Assembly: GCA_031272415.1 (NCBI GenBank)
Contig: JAISTU010000019.1
Coordinates: 1 to 12,808, forward strand
Origin: Bacteroidales bacterium
GTDB taxonomy: Bacteria; Bacteroidota; Bacteroidia; Bacteroidales; WCHB1-69
DNA length: 12,808 bases
Reading direction: 5' to 3'
Positions 6,912 to 12,808 of this stretch are shown here, one piece after another. Every line of letters begins with the position of its first letter. Position 1 is the first letter of the stretch. Made by a program: the position numbers and the translations under genes. Under the pieces are notes generated by a model. The model searched no databases. It saw only the letters and a list, made by a program, of their open reading frames with translations, and was not told the DNA's origin.

Positions 6912-8201
6912 TTAAAACCATTTCGCAGCGCGGGTAAACCACGGTTGAGCCTGTTGAGGTGCAACATCTATTTCAAAATAATGTGGCATGCTGAAAAACA
7001 CACCTCTCGCTTCACCATTATAGGGACAGCATACTGCCGTTGATGACCAGTAAAAACCCATCATGTAAAACTCAAATTTAATCGCATCAGGTATTGTCTC
7101 TAAAGTTGGATTTAGCACACTATCAGCAACATTTAACATTTCCCATAGTTCCCTAATGGCAGGCAAATACCATCCTTCTCCCAAAGATACACACCAAGGT
7201 GCTGCCTGAACCAAATTGTACCGACTTGTATCTTCGTCGTCTAACAAGGATATGGTATCTCTCCAATGCATGATAAAATTTGTATTTGCAACTCCATCAA
7301 AAGAATCGAGTGCATAAATTTCAAATTTAGGTCTATAACTTGTCGCACCTGTACCCCATGTTAATTTAGTTTCCAATAAAGATACCTGTTTTCCATGTTG
7401 CCCGTAAGGAATTGTATCAATGTAAAACAATGTGTCTGCAATCCACCATACAACACCGTCAATGTTTCCAAAACTATCGTAATGTTTATCACCTACAGAA
7501 TAGCCAATAGGAATTGTAAATAAGATGGTCTCGGTTACATTTTGCAAAGTGTGGTTTTGTTGCATAATTTTTTGCGTTCCATTGTATGTACAATAGGCAA
7601 CACATACAAAATTATCATTGATATTCCATTTTTGCTCAATCAATACCTTTGATATGTTTTCTTCTTGTAAATCACTGATTTTCATTGTTTTAATAGAAAA
7701 ATCACCTTGCCCCTGAGTACTCAACATTTTGATAGTTTGAGAGCCTTTTGACGTTTTGATTGACAACAAATAAGGCTGTGCAACGGCTACTGAAATAGCA
7801 ATTTTATATGTTCCATGTTCCATTTTTTGTTTGGAAGAGGCACAAAGTTTGCCATTGAGGTCGTACAAGAATAATTCAACATCCTCATTATCTGCTAATT
7901 GTAACTCTACATTTGTCGTTCCGTCAAAGGGATTCGGAATGTTTTGCGATATTATAAAATATTGATTTTCAAGATTTTCAACCGAAACATTTGATTTCAC
8001 CATTTGCAAAACAGTATCAGGGTAATAGAGTGTTTGCGACCAATTTTGTGTTACGTTCGTAACTTTCACGCTATCTAATGCAATATAACTGCCGTCTGTA
8101 ATCTGTGCAGTAAAAGTGATACTTGCAGTGTCTTGCGCAACTGCCATAAAAGAGGCTAAAATAAAGCCTGAAAATGCTGTTAATTGTTTTATTTTATACA
8201 T
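6912..8201 (-). CDS. Secreted protein: internal T9SS sorting-like domain plus Lcl/DUF1566-FISUMP-like C-terminal domain
   Basis: Residues 1-21 form a signal peptide (cleavage around AVA|QD). Residues 25-66 are a short beta segment (DTASITFTAQITDG, NWSQTLYYPDTVLQ). Residues about 78-165 look like a T9SS type A sorting domain (QNIPNPFDGTTNVELQL, VELFLYDLNGKL, HGTYKIAISV, SIKTSKGSQTIKML). It is placed internally and not at the C-terminus where a working signal sits. Residues about 230-429 form a separate domain whose end has the Lcl/DUF1566-FISUMP pattern: GWYLPAIRELWEML (343-356), FYWSST (383-388), EARGVFFS, then WFTRAAKWF at the end. Such domains are common in envelope proteins of Bacteroidota and Fibrobacter, with unknown function. 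A 104-base gap with a terminator hairpin separates it from the upstream 1177-aa gene, so it probably has its own promoter, though none is recognisable. Confidence 0.85.
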   Translation of the reverse strand: MYKIKQLTAFSGFILASFMAVAQDTASITFTAQITDGSYIALDSVKVTNVTQNWSQTLYYPDTVLQMVKSNVSVENLENQYFIISQNIPNPFDGTTNVELQLADNEDVELFLYDLNGKLCASSKQKMEHGTYKIAISVAVAQPYLLSIKTSKGSQTIKMLSTQGQGDFSIKTMKISDLQEENISKVLIEQKWNINDNFVCVAYCTYNGTQKIMQQNHTLQNVTETILFTIPIGYSVGDKHYDSFGNIDGVVWWIADTLFYIDTIPYGQHGKQVSLLETKLTWGTGATSYRPKFEIYALDSFDGVANTNFIMHWRDTISLLDDEDTSRYNLVQAAPWCVSLGEGWYLPAIRELWEMLNVADSVLNPTLETIPDAIKFEFYMMGFYWSSTAVCCPYNGEARGVFFSMPHYFEIDVAPQQAQPWFTRAAKWF

Positions 8202-8262
8202 TTTATTCTTTGTTTTTAAGTATTTATAATAATGTTAATAATAATATAATGTTAGTAATAAA

Positions 8263-8294
8263 ACGTCAGAGCAACAAATATATTGCCTTGACGT
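8263..8294 (-). terminator. Terminator hairpin downstream of the 1177-aa secreted protein gene
   Basis: This is the same 32-base element as 6867-6898 with one base changed (T for C in the 3' arm), so the stem has two adjacent mismatches. On the minus strand it lies 11 bases past the stop at 8306 and is followed by TTTTATTAC. The identity extends to the flanks (TAATAAA on one side, TAAA on the other). Confidence 0.7.
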
Positions 8295-8305
8295 AAAATT
8301 TTAGT

Positions 8306-11300
8306 TTAATGTTTTACAATACGATATGTTTTAGTTAACCCATCACTTAACCGACAGCGAACAAAATACATTCCTTGTGATAAATCTTTGATATTGACAG
8401 AAGTTGTTATGTCAGAAAGTGTTTGTGTTTTCAAAACTCTTCCAACAATATCTGTAATTTCTATCATCTCTATGTTGACAGAATTATCACTATTTATACT
8501 AATATACAATATTTCTGTTACAGGATTGGGATATAGATTTATCGAATAATTTTTGTTTTGCTTCTTGTTCATGCTCTCTTGTGTTTCAGACTCATTCGGT
8601 GCAGGATAATAGTTTTCACGTGGTATATAGCATTGATGTATAGTGGGTTGAGTAAATACTCCTTTACTCCATTCTAACAATGCTTTTGCCTTTGTTATAG
8701 CCATCCCTGCCTTCGGATTTTTTATGATTTCGTTCAAAACATTTTCATCCTCTACAGATAATTTTCCACAGCAATAATAATGCCGCTGAATTTCCAAGCA
8801 TAATTGATACGCATCGTATTCATCTCGCTCTCTATTAGGGAATCTTATTTTTATAGCATCCATTTGTTTTTTAACATCATCCCAGTTAAAAATTTCGGCA
8901 TGAGATTCTACCAAAATCATGGCTTCTCTTTGTTTAAGCCATTCATCATCGCTAAACACTACTTCGACAACTTTTCCATCAAAATTTCCATTTTCAGGGT
9001 AGAATATGATATGCCCAAGTCCTTTCAACAATATTGCCAATCTTTCTCTCAATCTTGCTATTTCCAACAGGTCATAGACATACTCCATAATATCTACTTC
9101 AGGGACACTAACAACTACTTTCCCACCTTTCATGCATCTGATTTGACCTTCTTCGTCAATAAACAGACAGTCAATACCTCTCCATTTTCCTGTAAACTCA
9201 TCTCTTACCGTTTTTAATCGGAACTCTGTAAACAAGTAAATATTGTAAATATCCGTCAATTTTGAGTAGAGTTCTTCAGAAGAGAGATTTTTAGTCGCAT
9301 CTAATTTAATAGGGCTACAATCACGCTGCGTTGTAGCATATTGCAAACTCATGTCAACACATAATGTATTGTTTAATGGTTTGTATGGCGGGTCAGGCTT
9401 ATACCAAAAATACCACAAACATTTATTTTTATTATTCCCATTATCAATATTCATGGGGGATTTAATAAATTGATTCCCAGCAGATTCAGAAGGATACCCT
9501 TGCGAATAACGAATAATTTCGGCAAATGCAGGCGTAACTTTTATATCTGTCTGATTGTTGGTAAATATATTGCAAAAATACTGTAACCCTTCGCAACTGT
9601 CAACATTAAGGATAAATGACCCATTGACCCCCGAAGCATAGGTCGCCTCACAAAGTCCTGTAAAAGTGTTGTTATTGATTTCATTACTACCAATACCTGA
9701 ATTATCAACAACAATTCCTATCCCATCTTGCCCATGAAAATCATTCTCTTGTATTGTATACAAATCTGAATAAGTTAAACTGATTCCAACAGGAGTAATT
9801 ACTGTTTCTGCCAAAAAGGCATCTAAATTGAAATCACATTTTGTAATAACAGGGAAATTGATATATTCTCCTATAATTCCTACATGATTTTTCACAAAAT
9901 CAGTTTCTTCTATCCAAGAAGCATGAGTGCCTGAATTAGTGAGCCGAATGCCGGCATAAAAATCTTGGATAAGGTTCTTTTGCCATGTATTAGAACTTTG
10001 TGTGAGATAAATACCCGCATTGTTAGCATAAATAGCACAAGGTGCAAGATAGTAACCATTGTTGATATAAAAAGGTCCGACAAATCTGGGATTGTTTAAA
10101 AATTGACAACCTCCAAATTTTACATAACGCACTCCATACAATTCAACCATCGGTTTTCCTGTATTTCCTTGCCAACCCGATAGCATTTGTGCATCAGTAA
10201 TAAATTGACAGTCTTCAAAATAACTTGCATTATTCTTTTCAACCAAAGATGTTTTCTTTTGCATTGTAAGCAATTCGTATGTTTGTTCAATACCGTAATT
10301 TGCAAATTCCCTCATAACAACTGCATTTTCATTGTTTCGGAAAATTGACCTGTCCGCTCTAATAATACCGCCATTGCCATACGTGCAATCACCTTGATTT
10401 CCAACATAAATGCCACAAATTGCATTTTCTATCAAAGCCCCGTTTTTGAGTTCTATAACACCTTGTTTTTCATCTATTTGTGGATTGTCAAAAATAACTT
10501 CACAACTTTTGTCAAATTGTGGAGACCCTAAAACGACGATACCTTGCCAAAGAGAATCTTTGTATGCATGAGTAAAAGTTCCTCCGTTAATAATCAATTT
10601 CCCTCCTGGTCTAATAACTACTTTTGCACGTGGCACAAATTCGGTCGTACAAGTAGCCATGACCAAACCGCCAGCATCAATAATAACATCTTGATAAAAC
10701 TTTTGTGGAAAATCCCACAATTGTGTATCTCTTACAACTATTGGAATTTCATGATAACCGTATGCGGAACATCTTATTTCTGCACTGCGCAACGTTCTGT
10801 GCATTCTTCCCATTTGCAGAGCAGAAAAATGTTGCAAATATGATGTCCCTCCCATAACATTATTAGTACAATGCTTTGAATTATCCCAAGGGTCACAATA
10901 TACTCCTGTTTCATGTGGACATACGTAATAATTATCATAATAATTACCATAGCACCACGACTGTATTGCATGTCCATATACATCCCATAAAAAATCAGGA
11001 TGAGAAAGGAGCATATCTACATAATAATTATTTGGGTCATACGTATCATTTAAATCCAAATTATGTCCCAGTATAGAGGCTAATTTATTGGCTATTGATA
11101 GTCCGTGTGTTTGAAAATTAAAAGATGTATTAAAGCCTGTTACCACGCATGCGTTTCTTCCTTGTGCCATTGCTCTACCACCAAGACTCCCACTGGGCAT
11201 AAAATGCATATTAAAGCATTCATCTGACCAATTTTGCGGATAGGTTGTTTGGATAAACCGTTTCAATCGCCCAAAATAGTTAGAATATTTTGTCGCATCG

Positions 11301-11839
11301 TAAAGCAAATTAACCATCTCCGTGCTATTGTAATAGTAAATATTACCTATTTCAAACCTAATTTTAGAGTCTTGCAAAAATAATGCACCCGGGACCGGGT
11401 CACTGTAAGATTCATTATCCACAAATCTACGATTTAGGTAAGTGAAAAAGTCTTGCCATTTTGTCCAATAAGCAGGGTCTTCTTGCCAAAAATTTCCACT
11501 TCCATCGTCATTTCGCCATACATTTATATTCACACGTATGGTGAGAGAAGGAGTAGTGTCATTTGGAACAAAACGTGAGATAAAAAGTAACTTGTTGTCT
11601 GTGGAGTCTATCGGATTATACAGAAGATGGCTCCACCTACCACAAATTTTGTAAGGGACTCCATTACCCCCATTATTAGGGTCGTCCTCCTCTATAAATA
11701 TAACTGCTTGCGCCTGTATTATCAAACTCGCACCAATCAGTGCAATTGTCATTATGAATATCCGGAACATCCTTTGTGTTCCATGGGAATTTAATAATTC
11801 CCTTTCTGTATGTTTTCTTCTATTCTTTATCCTAAACAT
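8306..11839 (-). CDS. Large T9SS-secreted protein: degenerate metzincin domain, beta-helix and type A sorting domain
   Basis: This is a predicted surface or extracellular protein exported by Sec and then the type IX system. A signal peptide (hydrophobic core about 26-42, ending IQAQA) begins at an internal Met 24 (ATG at 11768-11770). The longer start at 11839 adds 23 charged residues but has the A-rich leader usual here. Residues about 95-355 resemble pappalysin/M43-type metzincins: a Met-turn-like NNVMGG (326-331) followed by LQMGRMHRTL. The HExxH site is replaced by NKLAS (251-255), followed by ILGHNLDLNDTY, so zinc catalysis is unlikely. Residues about 385-800 form a parallel beta-helix (AKVVIRPGGKLIINGG, WQGIVVLG, many N-rich turns). 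Residues about 850-1085 are helical and unrecognised. Residues 1100-1177 are a T9SS type A sorting domain (INLYPNPVTEILYI, IVGRVLKTQ, LSQGMYFVRC, KTYRIVKH). The ligand is unknown. Adhesion or glycan binding is only a guess. Confidence 0.88.
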   Translation of the reverse strand: MFRIKNRRKHTERELLNSHGTQRMFRIFIMTIALIGASLIIQAQAVIFIEEDDPNNGGNGVPYKICGRWSHLLYNPIDSTDNKLLFISRFVPNDTTPSLTIRVNINVWRNDDGSGNFWQEDPAYWTKWQDFFTYLNRRFVDNESYSDPVPGALFLQDSKIRFEIGNIYYYNSTEMVNLLYDATKYSNYFGRLKRFIQTTYPQNWSDECFNMHFMPSGSLGGRAMAQGRNACVVTGFNTSFNFQTHGLSIANKLASILGHNLDLNDTYDPNNYYVDMLLSHPDFLWDVYGHAIQSWCYGNYYDNYYVCPHETGVYCDPWDNSKHCTNNVMGGTSYLQHFSALQMGRMHRTLRSAEIRCSAYGYHEIPIVVRDTQLWDFPQKFYQDVIIDAGGLVMATCTTEFVPRAKVVIRPGGKLIINGGTFTHAYKDSLWQGIVVLGSPQFDKSCEVIFDNPQIDEKQGVIELKNGALIENAICGIYVGNQGDCTYGNGGIIRADRSIFRNNENAVVMREFANYGIEQTYELLTMQKKTSLVEKNNASYFEDCQFITDAQMLSGWQGNTGKPMVELYGVRYVKFGGCQFLNNPRFVGPFYINNGYYLAPCAIYANNAGIYLTQSSNTWQKNLIQDFYAGIRLTNSGTHASWIEETDFVKNHVGIIGEYINFPVITKCDFNLDAFLAETVITPVGISLTYSDLYTIQENDFHGQDGIGIVVDNSGIGSNEINNNTFTGLCEATYASGVNGSFILNVDSCEGLQYFCNIFTNNQTDIKVTPAFAEIIRYSQGYPSESAGNQFIKSPMNIDNGNNKNKCLWYFWYKPDPPYKPLNNTLCVDMSLQYATTQRDCSPIKLDATKNLSSEELYSKLTDIYNIYLFTEFRLKTVRDEFTGKWRGIDCLFIDEEGQIRCMKGGKVVVSVPEVDIMEYVYDLLEIARLRERLAILLKGLGHIIFYPENGNFDGKVVEVVFSDDEWLKQREAMILVESHAEIFNWDDVKKQMDAIKIRFPNRERDEYDAYQLCLEIQRHYYCCGKLSVEDENVLNEIIKNPKAGMAITKAKALLEWSKGVFTQPTIHQCYIPRENYYPAPNESETQESMNKKQNKNYSINLYPNPVTEILYISINSDNSVNIEMIEITDIVGRVLKTQTLSDITTSVNIKDLSQGMYFVRCRLSDGLTKTYRIVKH
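11785..11802. promoter_or_regulatory. 18-base perfect palindrome between the two candidate starts of the 1177-aa gene
   Basis: GGGAATT-TAAT-AATTCCC is a perfect inverted repeat with 7-base arms. If translation begins at 11770, it lies in the leader 14 bases before the ATG, where an operator or a translation-blocking hairpin could act. If translation begins at 11839, it is simply codons 13-18. The role is inferred from position only. Confidence 0.35.
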
Positions 11840-12321
11840 ATTTTTTCTATTTTTTTGACGTCTTTGCCTGCACTTTCTCTTTCTCCCCGCAGATTCGGCA
11901 ATTCCGTACTGTTAATATTTTTTATCAAGTGGATAAACCATTTGAGAAAGAACTTGATTTTATAGTAATTTTTTTTCGTAGTCTGTTGTTTTAAAAGAGG
12001 TTTTCTCTTTCTCCTTGCAGCGAATGCCGATAAAAACCAACATTTACCACTGTGGGCTAAACCCTTTACAGTCCCCGATAGTGGAGTCGTCTCGGGGACA
12101 TGGCTATCCAAATTCTTTGTACCAGAAAAAGATGGGATTATGCAGCCCAAAGGAGTTAAACGCCGTGCTCCCCTTGCAGGATTGTAGTAGGGGAGCGTTT
12201 TCTTCTCTCTCATGTCCTCCGCCGACAGACAGCAGCCGTCTATATCTGTGCTCTGTTTGCTGCCATATTTTGCCGACCCGATTAAACCAATAGAAAATCC
12301 ATACAAACCAATATTCAACAT
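11827..12321 (-). CDS. Doubtful open frame of 164 codons in the GC-rich island
   Basis: No family is recognised. The start has a hydrophobic stretch (MLNIGLYGFSIGLIGSAKYG). The middle is mixed, and the last 60 residues are Lys-rich low-complexity coding through AT-rich DNA. It overlaps the 135-codon frame by 218 bases in another frame, so at most one of the two is likely to be real over that stretch. Its stop overlaps the upstream candidate start of the 1177-aa gene by 13 bases. If real, it would sit in one transcript with that gene. A non-coding explanation is at least as likely. Confidence 0.15.
   Translation of the reverse strand: MLNIGLYGFSIGLIGSAKYGSKQSTDIDGCCLSAEDMREKKTLPYYNPARGARRLTPLGCIIPSFSGTKNLDSHVPETTPLSGTVKGLAHSGKCWFLSAFAARRKRKPLLKQQTTKKNYYKIKFFLKWFIHLIKNINSTELPNLRGERESAGKDVKKIEKICLG
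11874..11892. repeat. Pyrimidine-rich direct repeat, copy 1
   Basis: TTTCTCTTTCTCCCCGCAG matches copy 2 at 12002-12020 at 17 of 19 positions in the same orientation. The two copies are about 110 bases apart and bound the AT-rich left shoulder of the GC-rich island. Confidence 0.5.
12002..12020. repeat. Pyrimidine-rich direct repeat, copy 2
   Basis: TTTCTCTTTCTCCTTGCAG differs from copy 1 (11874-11892) only by TT for CC. On the minus strand it reads as a purine tract, CTGCAAGGAGAAAGAGAAA. Confidence 0.5.
12071..12099. other. Strong hairpin in the GC-rich island (1)
   Basis: GTCCCCGA (12071-12078) pairs perfectly with TCGGGGAC (12092-12099) across a 13-base loop. No T run follows on either strand, so it is not a standard terminator. 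It may be part of a structured RNA. Confidence 0.55.
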
Positions 12322-12511
12322 AGCCGTAAAATTTGCTTAAATAATTGATTTTCAGCGACTTTCGCTGGGGGGGGGTACTGGCACAACAAAATAACCTCTC
12401 TATCGCTCTTAAAAGTGCGTTAAATGACGTTTTTCCTGCATCTCTGTGAGCCTCTTTTGTAATTTCAAAAGCCCCGCTCTTCTGAGTCTCTATTTTTGCT
12501 ATGCTTCTCAT
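12104..12511 (-). CDS. Hypothetical small protein, frame possibly broken at a poly-C tract
   Basis: I do not recognise the family. The first 43 residues look protein-like (MRSIAKIETQKSGAFEITKE, then KTSFNALLRAIERLF). A promoter -7 box lies upstream at 12651-12658. After a run of nine C (12367-12375 on the complementary strand) the composition shifts sharply to aromatic-rich (FYGYVEYWFVWIFYWF). With one extra C the frame would instead end after about 65 residues, with a TGA inside ATGTTGA at 12321-12315, exactly overlapping the start of the next open frame. That suggests either a sequencing indel or a phase-variable tract in the homopolymer. The N-terminal half is more credible than the rest. 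Confidence 0.3.
   Translation of the reverse strand: MRSIAKIETQKSGAFEITKEAHRDAGKTSFNALLRAIERLFCCASTPPQRKSLKINYLSKFYGYVEYWFVWIFYWFNRVGKIWQQTEHRYRRLLSVGGGHEREENAPLLQSCKGSTAFNSFGLHNPIFFWYKEFG
12167..12196. other. Strong hairpin in the GC-rich island (2)
   Basis: GCTCCCCT (12167-12174) pairs perfectly with AGGGGAGC (12189-12196), with a 14-base loop and possible wobble extension outward. On the plus strand GTTTTC follows, giving a weak terminator resemblance, but no gene is upstream to be terminated. Confidence 0.55.
12353..12375. repeat. Short hairpin abutting a nine-G homopolymer
   Basis: CAGCGA (12353-12358) pairs with TCGCTG (12362-12367) over a 3-base loop, and the final G starts a run of nine G (12367-12375). 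A hairpin next to a homopolymer favours slippage during replication or sequencing. Confidence 0.6.
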
Positions 12512-12611
12512 AAAAATTCAATTTTTAAATGTGTTAAAACTATAATTTATTTCTCTATAATATCTTATTTTTTATACTTATATTTCAAATTCTCAAAGAA
12601 CTGACCCCTAA

Positions 12612-12638
12612 ATAATGAGTTCTTTTTTGTCTCATTAT
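12612..12638 (-). promoter_or_regulatory. Leader hairpin near the predicted leftward transcription start
   Basis: ATAATGAG (12612-12619) pairs perfectly with CTCATTAT (12631-12638) with an 11-base loop. Read leftward, it would form at the very 5' end of a transcript from the box at 12651-12658. It could stabilise the RNA or be a protein-binding site. Confidence 0.4.
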
Positions 12639-12650
12639 CAAAGTCTTTTG

Positions 12651-12658
12651 CAAAATTA
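12651..12658 (-). promoter_or_regulatory. Candidate leftward -7 promoter element (TAnnTTTG)
   Basis: On the minus strand the sequence is TAATTTTG, a perfect match to the Bacteroidota -7 consensus and identical to the box before tyrS. Reading the plus strand for CAAAnnTA between 11840 and the right end, I find no other match. No well-spaced TTG is visible at -33. It would drive the 12104-12511 frame and, unless terminated, the 1177-aa gene. Confidence 0.4.
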
Positions 12659-12808
12659 CAACTTTTTTGTGAGAAATCCGAAAATTTTCAAAAAAAATAT
12701 TTTTTTAAATAATTCAAAAAAAAATGTACATTCCTGCGCGCCCGCGCGAGGGGTATTTTTTAACATATATTTTTATACAACTCATTTATAATCATCACAT
12801 TACAAAAA

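Larger units (their letters stand above)
12512..12808. other. AT-rich stretch with a leftward promoter motif, no gene seen
   Basis: Nothing here encodes a recognisable product. It holds a leftward -7 box (12651-12658), an 8-bp inverted repeat (12612-12638) and one isolated GC block (12735-12752). The right end may be the leader of a gene beyond the window. Confidence 0.6.

Noticed and set aside
8202..8262. Promoter for the 429-aa gene
   Set aside because: Only A/T-rich sequence is present and no -7 consensus could be placed, so none is claimed despite the terminator upstream.
8804..9217. 137-codon plus-strand open frame inside the 1177-aa gene
   Set aside because: It is the antisense shadow of a well-supported secreted-protein frame, with Phe/Ser/Ile-rich shadow composition.
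11386..11400. Palindrome ACCCGG-GA-CCGGGT in the 1177-aa gene
   Set aside because: It lies within well-supported coding sequence (DPVPGA) and is explained by the codons; nothing suggests a site.
12051..12260. tmRNA, tRNA, RNase P or other standard RNA gene in the GC-rich island
   Set aside because: I found no T-loop motif, tag reading frame, CCA end or other signature of the classical RNAs on either strand.
12015..12293. 92-codon plus-strand open frame in the GC-rich island
   Set aside because: It has no promoter, its composition is unusual (many Ser, Cys and Pro), and it competes with other equally open frames. It is treated as part of the multi-frame island.

Overview
The window looks like a chromosomal segment of a Bacteroidota member, probably Bacteroidales-like; the exact genus cannot be read from it. 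The evidence is AT-rich DNA, A-rich leaders in place of strong Shine-Dalgarno sites, two TAnnTTTG-type -7 promoter motifs, and type IX secretion (T9SS) sorting domains in the secreted proteins.

Left part (1-6500, plus strand). Six genes run rightward. A secreted FKBP-type prolyl isomerase lies 4 bases from an M16 zinc peptidase. After a 107-base gap holding a heptanucleotide repeat, T-runs and a TAATTTTG promoter motif come tyrosyl-tRNA synthetase (tyrS), an outer-membrane beta-barrel-like protein, L-glutamate-gamma-semialdehyde dehydrogenase (pruA) and a small lipoprotein, with gaps of 14, 32 and 42 bases. A strong intrinsic terminator (6461-6499) closes the run. These are mostly housekeeping and envelope genes without an obvious shared pathway.

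Middle (6500-6911). This is a gap between convergent units with no credible gene. It holds a 138-base nested inverted repeat bracketed by two similar direct repeats (a MITE-like or REP-like layout), then a terminator hairpin for the leftward gene.

Right part (6867-11839, minus strand). Two large secreted-protein genes run leftward. The downstream one (429 aa) has a signal peptide, a T9SS sorting-like domain placed internally near the N-terminus, and a C-terminal Lcl/DUF1566-FISUMP-like domain. The upstream one (1177 aa) has a signal peptide, a pappalysin/M43-like metzincin domain whose zinc motif is destroyed, a parallel beta-helix region and a true C-terminal T9SS type A sorting domain. Each gene is followed by an almost identical 32-base terminator hairpin.

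Far right (11840-12808). This is a GC-richer island (about 11870-12530) that is open in several frames on both strands. It has two strong hairpins, a nine-G tract and a pyrimidine-rich direct repeat, followed by a very AT-rich stretch with a leftward promoter motif. No product is recognisable. It is the least explained part of the window and could be a short frameshift-prone operon, a structured RNA or a mobile-element remnant.
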